Shown here piece after piece: positions 42,244-50,787 of a stretch of 64,000 nucleotides of DNA. Within the stretch, counting starts at the first letter, position 1. Each line of letters opens with the position of its first letter. Source of the stretch: Anaerolineales bacterium (GTDB lineage: Bacteria; Chloroflexota; Anaerolineae; Anaerolineales; UBA11579); the NCBI GenBank assembly GCA_026129255.1, contig JAHCIJ010000003.1:434001-498000 (forward strand), read 5' to 3'. The notes under the pieces are model-generated. The model had not been told where the DNA came from. It did no database searches and worked only from the letters and a program-made list of their open reading frames with translations. A program made the position numbers and the translations under genes.

Positions 42244-44205
42244 CTAGCAACCAGCCTCTGCGAGCTCTTGCGGCAGGTGGGCATCAGGCAGCCATGTATT
42301 CCAGGCGTAACATAATTTTTCGAGGGCGGCGGGCTGCTTGAGCAAGATGTCTGCAGTGAGCACGCGTGCCTCTTGTTCTCTGTCGGTTCTCAGCAAAGCT
42401 TCAATCACTGGGAACCTGCCGAACTGCAGGTTGGAAGTATAGTCTTGATCTTCGGTGATTTCCCAAAGATCAAGCACAGTCTCCCAATCGCCTTGCTGCT
42501 GCGCCAGATCCATCTTTTGAAAGTAGTAACACCAGGTTCGCTCTGGTTCTTCTCCGAAGATGTCGGGGTTGGGCAATGGTCCCTGAGTTGTTGATATCAG
42601 GTCAAGCCTGCTCAGGTGGGCTATCTCGGTTATGCCGGAATCTGCCAAACGATTGTATTGGTCCGCTTCATTTAGAAACCACACGCATTGGCCATAGTTC
42701 GAGTTGTCGTAAAGAACTAGCTTCTGGCTGTTTGCAACCAAGTGCAGGTTGCTGATACTAAAGCGCAGCTCAACATTGTTTTCGAGATCTTCCTGATAGG
42801 CAGCGAGGTCATCGTAGTAATCAAGCATCCAGTAACTTACCTGACCATCTGCGGAGATGGGGGCCGCGTACAAAGTATTCACCGCTGCTGCTGCGGCGTA
42901 CCTGCTGGTGAAAGTGCTCATGACCTCTGGGCCAACCAGGGCAGTGCCTGCTTCAATGCTGGGAGCGCGCCAGTAGAACTGCCAGTACATGCGCCGCTGC
43001 TCTTCCCAATCCCAACGGTAAAGGTTTGCGGAACGTAAGTGTGCGCCCACCGCCAGGCCTATAAGCACAGCCAAGAGCACGTTGCGGTAGACACTTTTGC
43101 GGAGAAGTAGGTGTAGTAAGCCTGAGAACAAGACAGCTGCCCCCAGCATGGCGGGCAGAGAGAATCTATCGACAAATAGCCCGCCTAGCAGCGTGCGCCC
43201 GGTCATTTGGATGGGAAGCAAGCTCAAAACGATGGCTAAAAGACCCAGCAGTGTTGCTTGAGCGGCAGGGCGCTCAGGTGTCTCCTCTTTGGCGGAGGAT
43301 AGTTGTAGGTAAATGAAACAGACAAAAGCAGTAACCACTGTCAGGCTCAGAGAGAAAAGTACTGCTCGGTCTGAGAAATCAATGAGCTGCGCACTCAGCG
43401 TCTTTGACCAGGCATCCACCACCACGGTAAGCAAGTTTTGCAAAGTAGCTTGCAGGAAAGCAAGCGCCCCAATCCATACCAACGGATTGGGATCTTGCGG
43501 CATGGTGAGGGTGACGCGCCAGATGAAAAACCCGACCAGAATAGCGAAGTAGGGCAACCATTGGCGGATAGCGCTCTTCACTGCTGCTTTGAACGAAGTA
43601 CCTGGTGTGTAGAACCATGCAAGCAGGATCAGAGGGCGCGCAAGCTCAAGGCCGGCAAAATACTCCATGGTGAAGAGATGGGCAATTCCGGTCAGGATGG
43701 CTAATAGTAGCCAGACCCAGCGCTTACCTTGGGAGCGTAGGGCGCGGAGCATGGCGTACAGCGAAAACAGGAACAGGTTGTATACGATGAAATGCTGGCT
43801 ATAAGCAGCCGCAATGGAGCTTTGGCTGAATGAGGGATAAACCAAAAACAAGACGCTCGCCATTTGAGCCATCTGTTCTGCTTTCGGCCAGAGCATGCGA
43901 AGAATCAGCCACAAGAATATTGCAGCGGACAAGCGTAACAAAAAAAAGAAGATATGCCAATGCAAAGGAGTGACCCCTAAAATGGGGATAGTGACTGAGT
44001 ATGTCCAAAATGACAGGGGGCGAATATAGCTAAAAAACTCACTCAGCAATTCTGGAGAGCCCTGTTGGGCGAGGAATATTATTGGCCAATCATCCCAATA
44101 AAAGCCCAGCTGAGGGATGAGCAAACCAAAAGCCAGAATGGCAATCAAAAATAGGAATGCGGGAAAGAATAGTGCTTTAAGTCTGTGCTGCTCAAGGAAG
44201 TACAT
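42244..44205 (-). CDS. Polytopic membrane protein, GT-C glycosyltransferase-like
   Basis: 653 aa. About ten or more membrane helices fill residues 10-410, followed by a soluble C-terminal region of about 240 residues, partly helical. The first extramembrane loop has the acidic motif GFYWDDWPIIF directly after helix 1, the position of the catalytic Asp in lipid-phosphosugar-dependent GT-C enzymes (PMT/ArnT type). No specific family can be named. Start 44205 is supported by TAGAAT six bases upstream. GC is lower than in the neighbouring housekeeping genes. It probably acts on the outer face of the membrane in glycan or protein glycosylation. Confidence 0.55.
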   Translation of the reverse strand: MYFLEQHRLKALFFPAFLFLIAILAFGLLIPQLGFYWDDWPIIFLAQQGSPELLSEFFSYIRPLSFWTYSVTIPILGVTPLHWHIFFFLLRLSAAIFLWLILRMLWPKAEQMAQMASVLFLVYPSFSQSSIAAAYSQHFIVYNLFLFSLYAMLRALRSQGKRWVWLLLAILTGIAHLFTMEYFAGLELARPLILLAWFYTPGTSFKAAVKSAIRQWLPYFAILVGFFIWRVTLTMPQDPNPLVWIGALAFLQATLQNLLTVVVDAWSKTLSAQLIDFSDRAVLFSLSLTVVTAFVCFIYLQLSSAKEETPERPAAQATLLGLLAIVLSLLPIQMTGRTLLGGLFVDRFSLPAMLGAAVLFSGLLHLLLRKSVYRNVLLAVLIGLAVGAHLRSANLYRWDWEEQRRMYWQFYWRAPSIEAGTALVGPEVMSTFTSRYAAAAAVNTLYAAPISADGQVSYWMLDYYDDLAAYQEDLENNVELRFSISNLHLVANSQKLVLYDNSNYGQCVWFLNEADQYNRLADSGITEIAHLSRLDLISTTQGPLPNPDIFGEEPERTWCYYFQKMDLAQQQGDWETVLDLWEITEDQDYTSNLQFGRFPVIEALLRTDREQEARVLTADILLKQPAALEKLCYAWNTWLPDAHLPQELAEAGC

Positions 44206-44211
44206 GTAAAC

Positions 44212-44217
44212 ATTCTA
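44212..44217 (-). promoter_or_regulatory. -10 hexamer, leaderless promoter of the GT-C-like gene
   Basis: Minus strand TAGAAT, 6 bases, ATG at 44205. No Shine-Dalgarno. Confidence 0.5.
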
Positions 44218-44347
44218 TCTCGCGTGTATTTTGTTATTTTTAGCTTGCGGGGTTAATCTAACCGGTCAATTCGAATGCTCAAGTTCCTCTATGCAAGTAG
44301 TTTATGGATCAAAGCCAACGCGATGTTCTAGGTGATATAACGAAGCA

Positions 44348-44385
44348 AAAAAATAGAGCCCCATATCGGGGAGTCTCTATTTTTT
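44348..44385 (-). terminator. Intrinsic terminator overlapping the end of the 44377-46515 gene
   Basis: An 11-bp outer stem (AAAAAATAGAG / CTCTATTTTTT) and a CCCC/GGGG inner stem, with a run of seven T on the minus strand. The stop codon (44377-44379) lies within the stem. Confidence 0.85.
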
Positions 44386-46515
44386 GTAAGAGAAAATCAA
44401 GTACGGATCAATCCTGTGAGTCTGTTGCAGATAGCTCAATATCTCTTCCTTCTCCTGTTCTGGCAGCTGCAAAAACAACTCTCGATGGATAACAAGGAAG
44501 AAGCCCTGTTCGGGACCACGGACGTTAGCCAGTACCTCGCGCAACTGCTCACCTAAAGGCCCGTTTGCTGCAACAATTAGCTCAAGCTCTCTTTGCTGTG
44601 AATCCAGTTTGTAGCTCAATACTTGATAATCCTCGGAGAGGGTCACGAATTCAAATGCGGTTAAACTCTCTGAAAAGATAGCTTGCTTAAGCAGGAAAGG
44701 CCTGACGACAGCATTGTCCATCGAAAACTCACCAACCGCCCAAACCCAACCTTGTTCGGGATCAAGAACCCACTCTCCGTCCCGGTCGCCAGATACCAAG
44801 AGCAGTGTAAAGCGATCATACTCAGCACTAGCTTGATCAAAGAATTGTCTAAAACCGTTAGCAGTGGAGCTCACATTAAAACCCATCAAGGCCTGATCTA
44901 CTGGTTGCCCGTTACTTCTGCTGAGTGAATCTGAAACCATGTTTGAAATCCAACCAGCTTGCCGTGCCACAGCCATGCCAAAGATCAGGACAAAAAGCAA
45001 GCGAAACAACCAGAGTGCCTTGGAGAGACCGATAGAAGTTGTGAGCGAGTTAACGGTCAAGTAGCTCCAAGCTTGGGTAAACATAAAAAATATAAACGGA
45101 AGGATTGGCATCCAGTACCTGGTAACAGGCACGCTTCCACTCAGGGCAATTGCCACTAATGTGAATGCAATGAGGGCAAGCGAGAAGAACTGATTAATCC
45201 TAAAATCTGCCCTGTCCTTCTTGGATAGTTTTCTCGCTTGGGAGAATATCAAGACAATGACTAAGCAAGAGACAACCACGTAGGGCTGCTGCGCCATTGA
45301 ATTCCAAAACGAATTAAGGAAATCAACAACCGTGGCCCCAACAGAATGGAAGCCCAGATTGTATACAAAGAGCTTGCGGCTTTCAATCTGGGTCACTACT
45401 GGTACAACTACTGTGGCCTCTGATTTCGTCGTTGCATCAAGCCAAACCAAAAAAGCAAAAGGAGAAAATGAAAGCAAGGCAAACAAAAAAGCTTTGCGGG
45501 TGCGACGCAGTGAATTTTGAACACCATCAACAAAAACCCAGAACAGCAGAACTACCGCGCTCAAGGCAATGCCCATAAATCTTGTAACACTAGCTAGAGA
45601 GGATAGAAGCAACGCGCCGAGAAAGTAACTGTGTTTGCTAGTAAGCTTATAGGTCAAAATGCAATAATAGGTGACTACAATAAAGAGAACATAAAGCGGT
45701 TCGGTAAGTCCGTAAAAGAATAGCCGAATAAAGTCCTGCAATGAGGCTAGTAAAAATAGAAACACAATGTTTAAAATTGAGTCGTGCGACAATCTTCGGA
45801 GCACAAGTGCAAAGAATATAAGGGTCAGCAAAACACAAGCGGAGGAGATAAAAGCTGCGCCGTCACCTGTAAATGGACTGATGAACATCCATGCCGACAG
45901 AAGCAACGGCCAGACTGGAGGCAACTGGTTAAACTGTAGCTGCCCTTCAGTCATCGGCTGCATTGCTGTTAGAAGATAACTAAAAGAATCCCCACCGACC
46001 GTAACCCCCAACAAAGAAATATGGAAAGCCCAGAAGAGCCCGATGACGATGGCTGCCCAAATTTCAGCATGATAGCCAAATAGCTTGCTAGACAATTGCT
46101 CGTAAGGTAAACGGATTTTTAAATTACTTAAGAAAACTGCCAACTTTGGAGCCAAGATAACGCCAAGCAGGTTGCCAACAAAGAGATACACAAGTAAGAG
46201 GCGCGAAGCTGGCGCTTCTCCTAGCAAAATTGCACAGTACTGCAACCCCGAGAGACCAAAAGCAATTCCAATCAAGACCAGGGAACTGTCGCCCCAGCGC
46301 TTGCTTCTTTCGCGCGCCAAAAATACTACCGCCCAGCTCAAAGCGGTTATAAGAAGAGCCGCCGGGGGCACACGAATTGGCTCTGGCAAAGATTGACCAA
46401 CTGCCAAAGCTGCACGCAGGAGGACAGAGGCAAAGAGAAGAGAGAAAAGTGAAAAGACTTCTATTACAAATTTAAGCAACACTGCCGCATCGTGGCGTTT
46501 GAGCATATCTTTCAT
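44377..46515 (-). CDS. Polytopic membrane protein, GT39/GT-C glycosyltransferase-like
   Basis: About 712 aa from ATG 46515; the frame is open to a TTG at 46572, and ATG 46506 is another choice. No good Shine-Dalgarno marks any of them. About a dozen helices fill residues 10-520. An acidic loop after an early helix reads LGVTVGGDSFSYLLTAM, followed by PPVWPLLLSAWMF, reminiscent of GT39-like mannosyl/arabinosyl transferases, where an Asp in this loop is catalytic. The C-terminal ~180 residues are soluble. It is AT-rich (roughly 45% GC by eye) and its end carries an intrinsic terminator. The donor and acceptor are unknown. Confidence 0.55.
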   Translation of the reverse strand: MKDMLKRHDAAVLLKFVIEVFSLFSLLFASVLLRAALAVGQSLPEPIRVPPAALLITALSWAVVFLARERSKRWGDSSLVLIGIAFGLSGLQYCAILLGEAPASRLLLVYLFVGNLLGVILAPKLAVFLSNLKIRLPYEQLSSKLFGYHAEIWAAIVIGLFWAFHISLLGVTVGGDSFSYLLTAMQPMTEGQLQFNQLPPVWPLLLSAWMFISPFTGDGAAFISSACVLLTLIFFALVLRRLSHDSILNIVFLFLLASLQDFIRLFFYGLTEPLYVLFIVVTYYCILTYKLTSKHSYFLGALLLSSLASVTRFMGIALSAVVLLFWVFVDGVQNSLRRTRKAFLFALLSFSPFAFLVWLDATTKSEATVVVPVVTQIESRKLFVYNLGFHSVGATVVDFLNSFWNSMAQQPYVVVSCLVIVLIFSQARKLSKKDRADFRINQFFSLALIAFTLVAIALSGSVPVTRYWMPILPFIFFMFTQAWSYLTVNSLTTSIGLSKALWLFRLLFVLIFGMAVARQAGWISNMVSDSLSRSNGQPVDQALMGFNVSSTANGFRQFFDQASAEYDRFTLLLVSGDRDGEWVLDPEQGWVWAVGEFSMDNAVVRPFLLKQAIFSESLTAFEFVTLSEDYQVLSYKLDSQQRELELIVAANGPLGEQLREVLANVRGPEQGFFLVIHRELFLQLPEQEKEEILSYLQQTHRIDPYLIFSYKK

Positions 46516-46672
46516 TTTAACACTAAGAGTACTGGCACCCTGCGGCCGAGAAGAGGCCTGCCATTGATCCAAGCAAGAGGTCGGCGCCTCGCTTTTGCGG
46601 CTGGAAGGGGGCGCCCCCCTATTGATGGCTGCTTGGTCAATGTTGCCGGAGTCCCGCGGGGAGGCTTCAAGT

Positions 46673-46678
46673 TATAAT
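46673..46678 (+). promoter_or_regulatory. -10 hexamer of the uronic-acid biosynthesis operon
   Basis: TATAAT, with transcription likely starting near 46685, about 50 bases before GTG 46737. No convincing -35 is seen. The flanking sequence 46573-46672 is GC-rich, non-coding and contains GGGGGCGCCCCCC. Confidence 0.5.
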
Positions 46679-46736
46679 GCAATCTTGGATCGCTTAAGAG
46701 AACTAAGAAAACATCTACATGCTATCGGAGAAGTGC

Positions 46737-47339
46737 GTGACGGTAAGAATCCATCCAACTGCAGACGTTTCGCCTGAGGCTAAAATCGGCGAGGGGACTT
46801 CTGTATGGCATCAAGCACAAATCAGGGAGAACGCCGTAATTGGCTCCGAGTGCATTATTGGCAAAGGGGTCTATATTGGTGAAGGTGTAACGATAGGCAA
46901 TAGGGTGAAAATCCAAAATTACGTCTCCGTCTACGAGGGCTTAACCATCGAAGATGGCGTAATGGTAGGGCCGCATGTATGCTTCACCAACGATATGCTC
47001 CCACGCGCCATCCGGCCGGACGGTGCGTTGAAATCTTTGGAAGATTGGACATTGGTCTCAACCCTGGTGCGCCACGGCGCTGGCTTGGGGGCAAACTCCA
47101 CCATCCGATGTGGAGTGGTGATCGGCCGTTGGGCGCTGGTGGGTGCAGGCAGCGTGGTTACCAAGGATGTACCGGACTACGCCCTAGTGTATGGCAACCC
47201 GGCTCGCCTGCACGGTTTTGTCTGCCCGCATGGTCACCGGCTGGAATTCGTTTCCGAAGAGGATGGAATTGTACGAACCACAAACAGCATTTGCAACGAA
47301 AGCATAGAATTTTCTGCTGAAGATTGGTACAAGCAATGA
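46737..47339 (+). CDS. wbpD: Left-handed beta-helix N-acetyltransferase, WbpD/WlbB type
   Basis: 200 aa from GTG 46737, chosen because CGGAG lies six bases upstream and the protein then begins MTVRIHPTADVSPEAKIGEGTSVWH as in WbpD/WlbB. Hexapeptide repeats run through residues 10-140 (IGSECIIGKGVYIGEGVTIGNRVKIQNYVSVYEGLTIEDGVMVGPHVCFTNDMLPRA). The conserved end is WALVGAGSVVTKDVPDYALVYGNPAR. In P. aeruginosa and Bordetella such enzymes acetylate the 3-amino group of UDP-GlcNAc3NA. An earlier ATG at 46719 is possible. It overlaps the next gene by 4 bases. Confidence 0.82.
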   Translation: MTVRIHPTADVSPEAKIGEGTSVWHQAQIRENAVIGSECIIGKGVYIGEGVTIGNRVKIQNYVSVYEGLTIEDGVMVGPHVCFTNDMLPRAIRPDGALKSLEDWTLVSTLVRHGAGLGANSTIRCGVVIGRWALVGAGSVVTKDVPDYALVYGNPARLHGFVCPHGHRLEFVSEEDGIVRTTNSICNESIEFSAEDWYKQ

Positions 47340-48418
47340 TTTCAATCGCAAAACCGATTATCGAAGACGAAGAGAAACAGGCTGTATTACAAGTCCTTGA
47401 GTCTGGGGTGCTGGCTCAGGGACCAAGAGTGGAAGAATTTGAAAAGTCCTTTGCTAGGATGTGTGGTGTGGAGCATGCCGTAGCCACCTCTTCGGGCACT
47501 ACCGCTCTGCACACAGCTTTGTTGGCGCACAAAATTGGGCAGGGCGACGAAGTTATCACCAGCCCATTCACCTTTATCGCCTCAGCCAACAGCATTTTGT
47601 ATGTTGGCGGCAAACCCGTCTTTGTGGACATTGACCCCAATACATTTAACATTGACCCGGCGAAGATCGAGGCGGCTATCACCCAAAAGACTAAGGCAAT
47701 TATGCCGGTGCACCTGTTTGGCCTAAGCTGCGACATGGAAGCCATCCAAGCTATTGCGGATAAATACAACCTCATTGTGATTGAGGACGCCTGTCAAAGC
47801 CACGGAGCCTCATTCCGTGGAAAGCGCGTAGGCTCTTTTGGTACAGGTATCTTTTCCCTCTACCCTACTAAAAACATCACTTCAGCCGAGGGGGGCATGA
47901 TTACGACGAATGACTCCAAGCTGGCCGATGAGTGTCGCATTATCCGCCAACACGGTATGCGTCGACGCTATTATCACGATGACCTGGGCTTCAACTTCAG
48001 AATGACAGATGTCCACGCTGCGATTGGCAATGAGCAACTAAAGAAACTGGGTCGTTTCAATTCGGCTCGGCAAAAAAATGCCAAATTTTTCAACGAGAAT
48101 CTGCAATTCGTGCAAACTCCGCGGACCCCGGAAGGCTACGAACATGTGTACCATCAGTACACCATCAAAGTGCCCTCCGACAAACGAGACGCCCTCGTCG
48201 AGCATCTTAAAGAACGTGGAGTGGGCAGCGGGGTTTACTATCCCGTGCCTGTGCATAAGCAGAGCTACTACGTTAACGAATTGGGATACCGGGTTTCTCT
48301 ACGCGAAGCAGAGCAGGCTGCCGAGCAGGTGCTCTCGTTACCCGTCCATCCCGGTCTGTCTGGGGCGGATCTGGAAGTTATCGTTAACCAAGTAAACAGT
48401 TTCCTCGCATCGGATTAG
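47336..48418 (+). CDS. wbpE: DegT/DnrJ/EryC1 sugar aminotransferase, WbpE/WlbC type
   Basis: 360 aa, ATG inside the upstream stop. PLP-enzyme motifs are AVATSSGTTALHTALLA, VITSPFTFIASANSILYVGGKPVFVDID, VIEDACQSHGASFRGKRVGSFG and the Schiff-base Lys in SLYPTKNITSAEGGMITT. Substrate-side words GFNFRMTDVHAAIGNEQL and GVYYPVPVHKQ follow. With its neighbours it would transaminate the 3-keto group of a UDP-GlcNAc-uronic acid using glutamate. Assignment to this branch rests on the cluster; alone it could be any VioA-like aminotransferase. Confidence 0.85.
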   Translation: MISIAKPIIEDEEKQAVLQVLESGVLAQGPRVEEFEKSFARMCGVEHAVATSSGTTALHTALLAHKIGQGDEVITSPFTFIASANSILYVGGKPVFVDIDPNTFNIDPAKIEAAITQKTKAIMPVHLFGLSCDMEAIQAIADKYNLIVIEDACQSHGASFRGKRVGSFGTGIFSLYPTKNITSAEGGMITTNDSKLADECRIIRQHGMRRRYYHDDLGFNFRMTDVHAAIGNEQLKKLGRFNSARQKNAKFFNENLQFVQTPRTPEGYEHVYHQYTIKVPSDKRDALVEHLKERGVGSGVYYPVPVHKQSYYVNELGYRVSLREAEQAAEQVLSLPVHPGLSGADLEVIVNQVNSFLASD

Positions 48419-48421
48419 TAC

Positions 48422-49429
48422 GTGGAAAAACTAAAAGTTGCCGTAATAGGCGTAGGCTCAATGGGAAGCAACCATGCTCGCCTATTGGCTGAGCTGCCCG
48501 CGGCCGACCTGGTTGCCGTCGCAGACAGCAATATAGACTTAGCCATTGGAGCAGCCCAACGATATGGGGCCAAGGGATACGGCGATTACGTCGAGATGTT
48601 GGAGAAGGAGCGGCCAGATGCTGTTTCGGTGGTCGTTCCAACTGCCATGCACGAGAAGGTGGGCAGCGCGGCTCTCGAAGCCGGTGCACATGTGCTCATT
48701 GAAAAACCAATCGCCTCAACCTTGCAAGAGGGCCAACGCCTGGTTGAGCTTGCCGCCCGAGTGCAACGCAAGCTTATGGTGGGTCATATTGTCAGATTCA
48801 ATCCAGCGATACGGGCTTTGCGCGAAAAGATTCAATCCAACGAGCTTGGTCAGATTTTTCAGATCATATGTCGGCGGGTTGGCCCCTTCCCGGCGCGCAT
48901 TAGAGACGTGGGCGTCGTCATTGATTTGGCCACCCACGATATCGATGTGATGCGCTTCCTTACCCAGATGGAGCCGACGAGAGTTTTTGCTGAAATCGCA
49001 CAGCGTGTTCATACAGACCATGAAGACTTGGTGTTTGGGCTTTTTGGCTTCCCAAATGGGATGACTGCGGCGCTTGAGATCAACTGGTTAACACCCACCA
49101 AAGTCAGAGAAGTACTTGTGCTGGGTGAGCGCGGCATGTTCCGCGTGGATGACCTGACCCAGGATCTGTATTTCTTTGAAAATGCAGCCATCGATGGAGA
49201 GCTTTGGCACCCACTCAAAGCTATTAAGGGCGTCAGTGAGGGGCGGATGGTTCGATATGCCATTAACCGGTACGAACCTTTACGGGCTGAGATCGAAGCC
49301 TTCTTGAACTGTATTCTCACGGATACGGATGAACCCATCAGCGGCCATGATGGATTAGAAGCTCTACGTTTGGCGCTCGCAATCATCGAATCGGGAAATT
49401 CACATCAGGCAATTGAGGTTACGAAGTGA
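48422..49429 (+). CDS. wbpB: Gfo/Idh/MocA dehydrogenase, WbpB/WlbA type
   Basis: 335 aa, GTG start 3 bases after the aminotransferase. The Rossmann motif is VAVIGVGSMGSNHARLL. The family catalytic Lys is in HVLIEKPIASTLQEG, and the His-containing stretch DLATHDIDVMRFL lies in the substrate domain. In the UDP-2,3-diamino-uronic acid pathway it oxidises C3 to the ketone for the aminotransferase. It overlaps the next gene by 4 bases (GTGA). Confidence 0.82.
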   Translation: MEKLKVAVIGVGSMGSNHARLLAELPAADLVAVADSNIDLAIGAAQRYGAKGYGDYVEMLEKERPDAVSVVVPTAMHEKVGSAALEAGAHVLIEKPIASTLQEGQRLVELAARVQRKLMVGHIVRFNPAIRALREKIQSNELGQIFQIICRRVGPFPARIRDVGVVIDLATHDIDVMRFLTQMEPTRVFAEIAQRVHTDHEDLVFGLFGFPNGMTAALEINWLTPTKVREVLVLGERGMFRVDDLTQDLYFFENAAIDGELWHPLKAIKGVSEGRMVRYAINRYEPLRAEIEAFLNCILTDTDEPISGHDGLEALRLALAIIESGNSHQAIEVTK

Positions 49430-50748
49430 GCCTCGTCACACTAACGAAGCGCATTCAAAACAAAGAGGCCCGCATAGCGGTTATTGGACTAGGCTATGTT
49501 GGCTTGCCGGTCGCGTGTCGGTTTGCCCAGGTGGGCTTTGAAGTGATAGGCGTGGATATTCTGGCCAACCGTGTGGCAGCAATCAACGCTGGCGTGTCTC
49601 CTATCAAGGGCAACGAACCTGGTCTTGGGGAACTCATCGCAGATGTCACTGCGTCCGGCAGGCTGCGTGCGACAACTGCGTATGCAGAGCTGGCGGAGTG
49701 CGAAGTCATCTTGATTGATGTAGAGACGCCTGTGGATGACCAACACCAGCCGCGCTACGATGCATTGCGTAGCTGCTTGAAAAGCCTGGGGCCAGTATTG
49801 GCTCAGGGTGCTTTGGTCATTGTGGAATCTACAATTTCCCCTGGAACAATCCAGAACTTGGTCGCCCCTATACTCGAGGAGAGCTCCGGCAGGAAACTTG
49901 GAAAAGACTTCTATCTGGGGAATTGCCCCGAACGAGTGATGCCCGGGAAGCTGCTAGAAAACCTACGCACGCTGAGCCGTGTAGTTGGAGGGATGACCCC
50001 GGAAACCGCCGAAGCCATGATTGCACTCTATGGACATATCGTAGAGGCGGATCTGGACCCTACCGACTGCATTACAGCTGAACTGGTAAAGACGGTTGAG
50101 AACGCTTACCGGGATGTGCAAATTGCCTTCGCAAACGAAGTGGCCATGCTGAGCGAAGCAGTTGGCGGAGACGTTTGGAAAGTGCGAGAGCTAGTAAACA
50201 AAAGCCCGGGACGGCACATGCTTTTCCCGGGAGCTGGTGTAGGGGGGCACTGCATCCCCAAAGACCCGTGGTTGCTGGTACATGCGGTAGAAGGCAGGGA
50301 TTTCCGTCCCTTATTGATACCGACGGCGCGTAATATCAATGACCAGATGCCGTTGCACGTTTTACGTTTGCTGGAAGAAACACTGAGCAAGAACAACAAG
50401 GCTTTGAAAGATGCCCAGATCTTAGTGCTTGGCTACACATACTTGGAAGATTCGGATGACACGCGCAACACGCCCAGCGTGGTACTTATCGACGCACTGC
50501 TGGCAGCAGGCGCAAATGTCGTGGTTCATGATCCATACGTGGAAGCCTATGTTGGCGATGCGCTCGCCATGGCCAAAGGCAGCGATGCAGCTGTGCTAAT
50601 GGTGAAACACAGCCACTATGCTACGCTAAACCTCCAGGAACTGAAGCAGGTGCTAAACACGCCTGTGCTTATCGATGGGCGCGGCTTCTTGTCGCCCACA
50701 GCTGCGCGCTCCGCGGGCCTGGACTATGTCCGACTGGGTACCGGATAG
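49426..50748 (+). CDS. wbpA: UDP-N-acetyl-hexosamine 6-dehydrogenase (WbpA/WecC type)
   Basis: 440 aa. The N-terminal NAD-binding domain is RIAVIGLGYVGLPVACRFAQVGFEVIGVDI. The central domain has VIVESTISPGTIQNLV and FYLGNCPERVMPGK. The catalytic Cys is in GAGVGGHCIPKDPWLL, and the C-terminal UDP-binding domain has VLGYTYLEDSDDTRNTP, so the enzyme looks active. It oxidises C6 of UDP-GlcNAc or UDP-ManNAc to the uronic acid. The four-gene set provides the steps to a UDP-2,3-diacetamido-uronic acid. Confidence 0.9.
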   Translation: MSLVTLTKRIQNKEARIAVIGLGYVGLPVACRFAQVGFEVIGVDILANRVAAINAGVSPIKGNEPGLGELIADVTASGRLRATTAYAELAECEVILIDVETPVDDQHQPRYDALRSCLKSLGPVLAQGALVIVESTISPGTIQNLVAPILEESSGRKLGKDFYLGNCPERVMPGKLLENLRTLSRVVGGMTPETAEAMIALYGHIVEADLDPTDCITAELVKTVENAYRDVQIAFANEVAMLSEAVGGDVWKVRELVNKSPGRHMLFPGAGVGGHCIPKDPWLLVHAVEGRDFRPLLIPTARNINDQMPLHVLRLLEETLSKNNKALKDAQILVLGYTYLEDSDDTRNTPSVVLIDALLAAGANVVVHDPYVEAYVGDALAMAKGSDAAVLMVKHSHYATLNLQELKQVLNTPVLIDGRGFLSPTAARSAGLDYVRLGTG

Positions 50749-50787
50749 TAAAGTAAAGCTCTGTCTCAGCACGCATGAGCAATCCCG

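Noticed and set aside
44377-46572. TTG start at 46572 for the GT-C-like protein
   Set aside because: The extra 19 residues are hydrophilic and unsupported by a Shine-Dalgarno or -10 at the right place; ATG 46515 is preferred, with 46506 possible.
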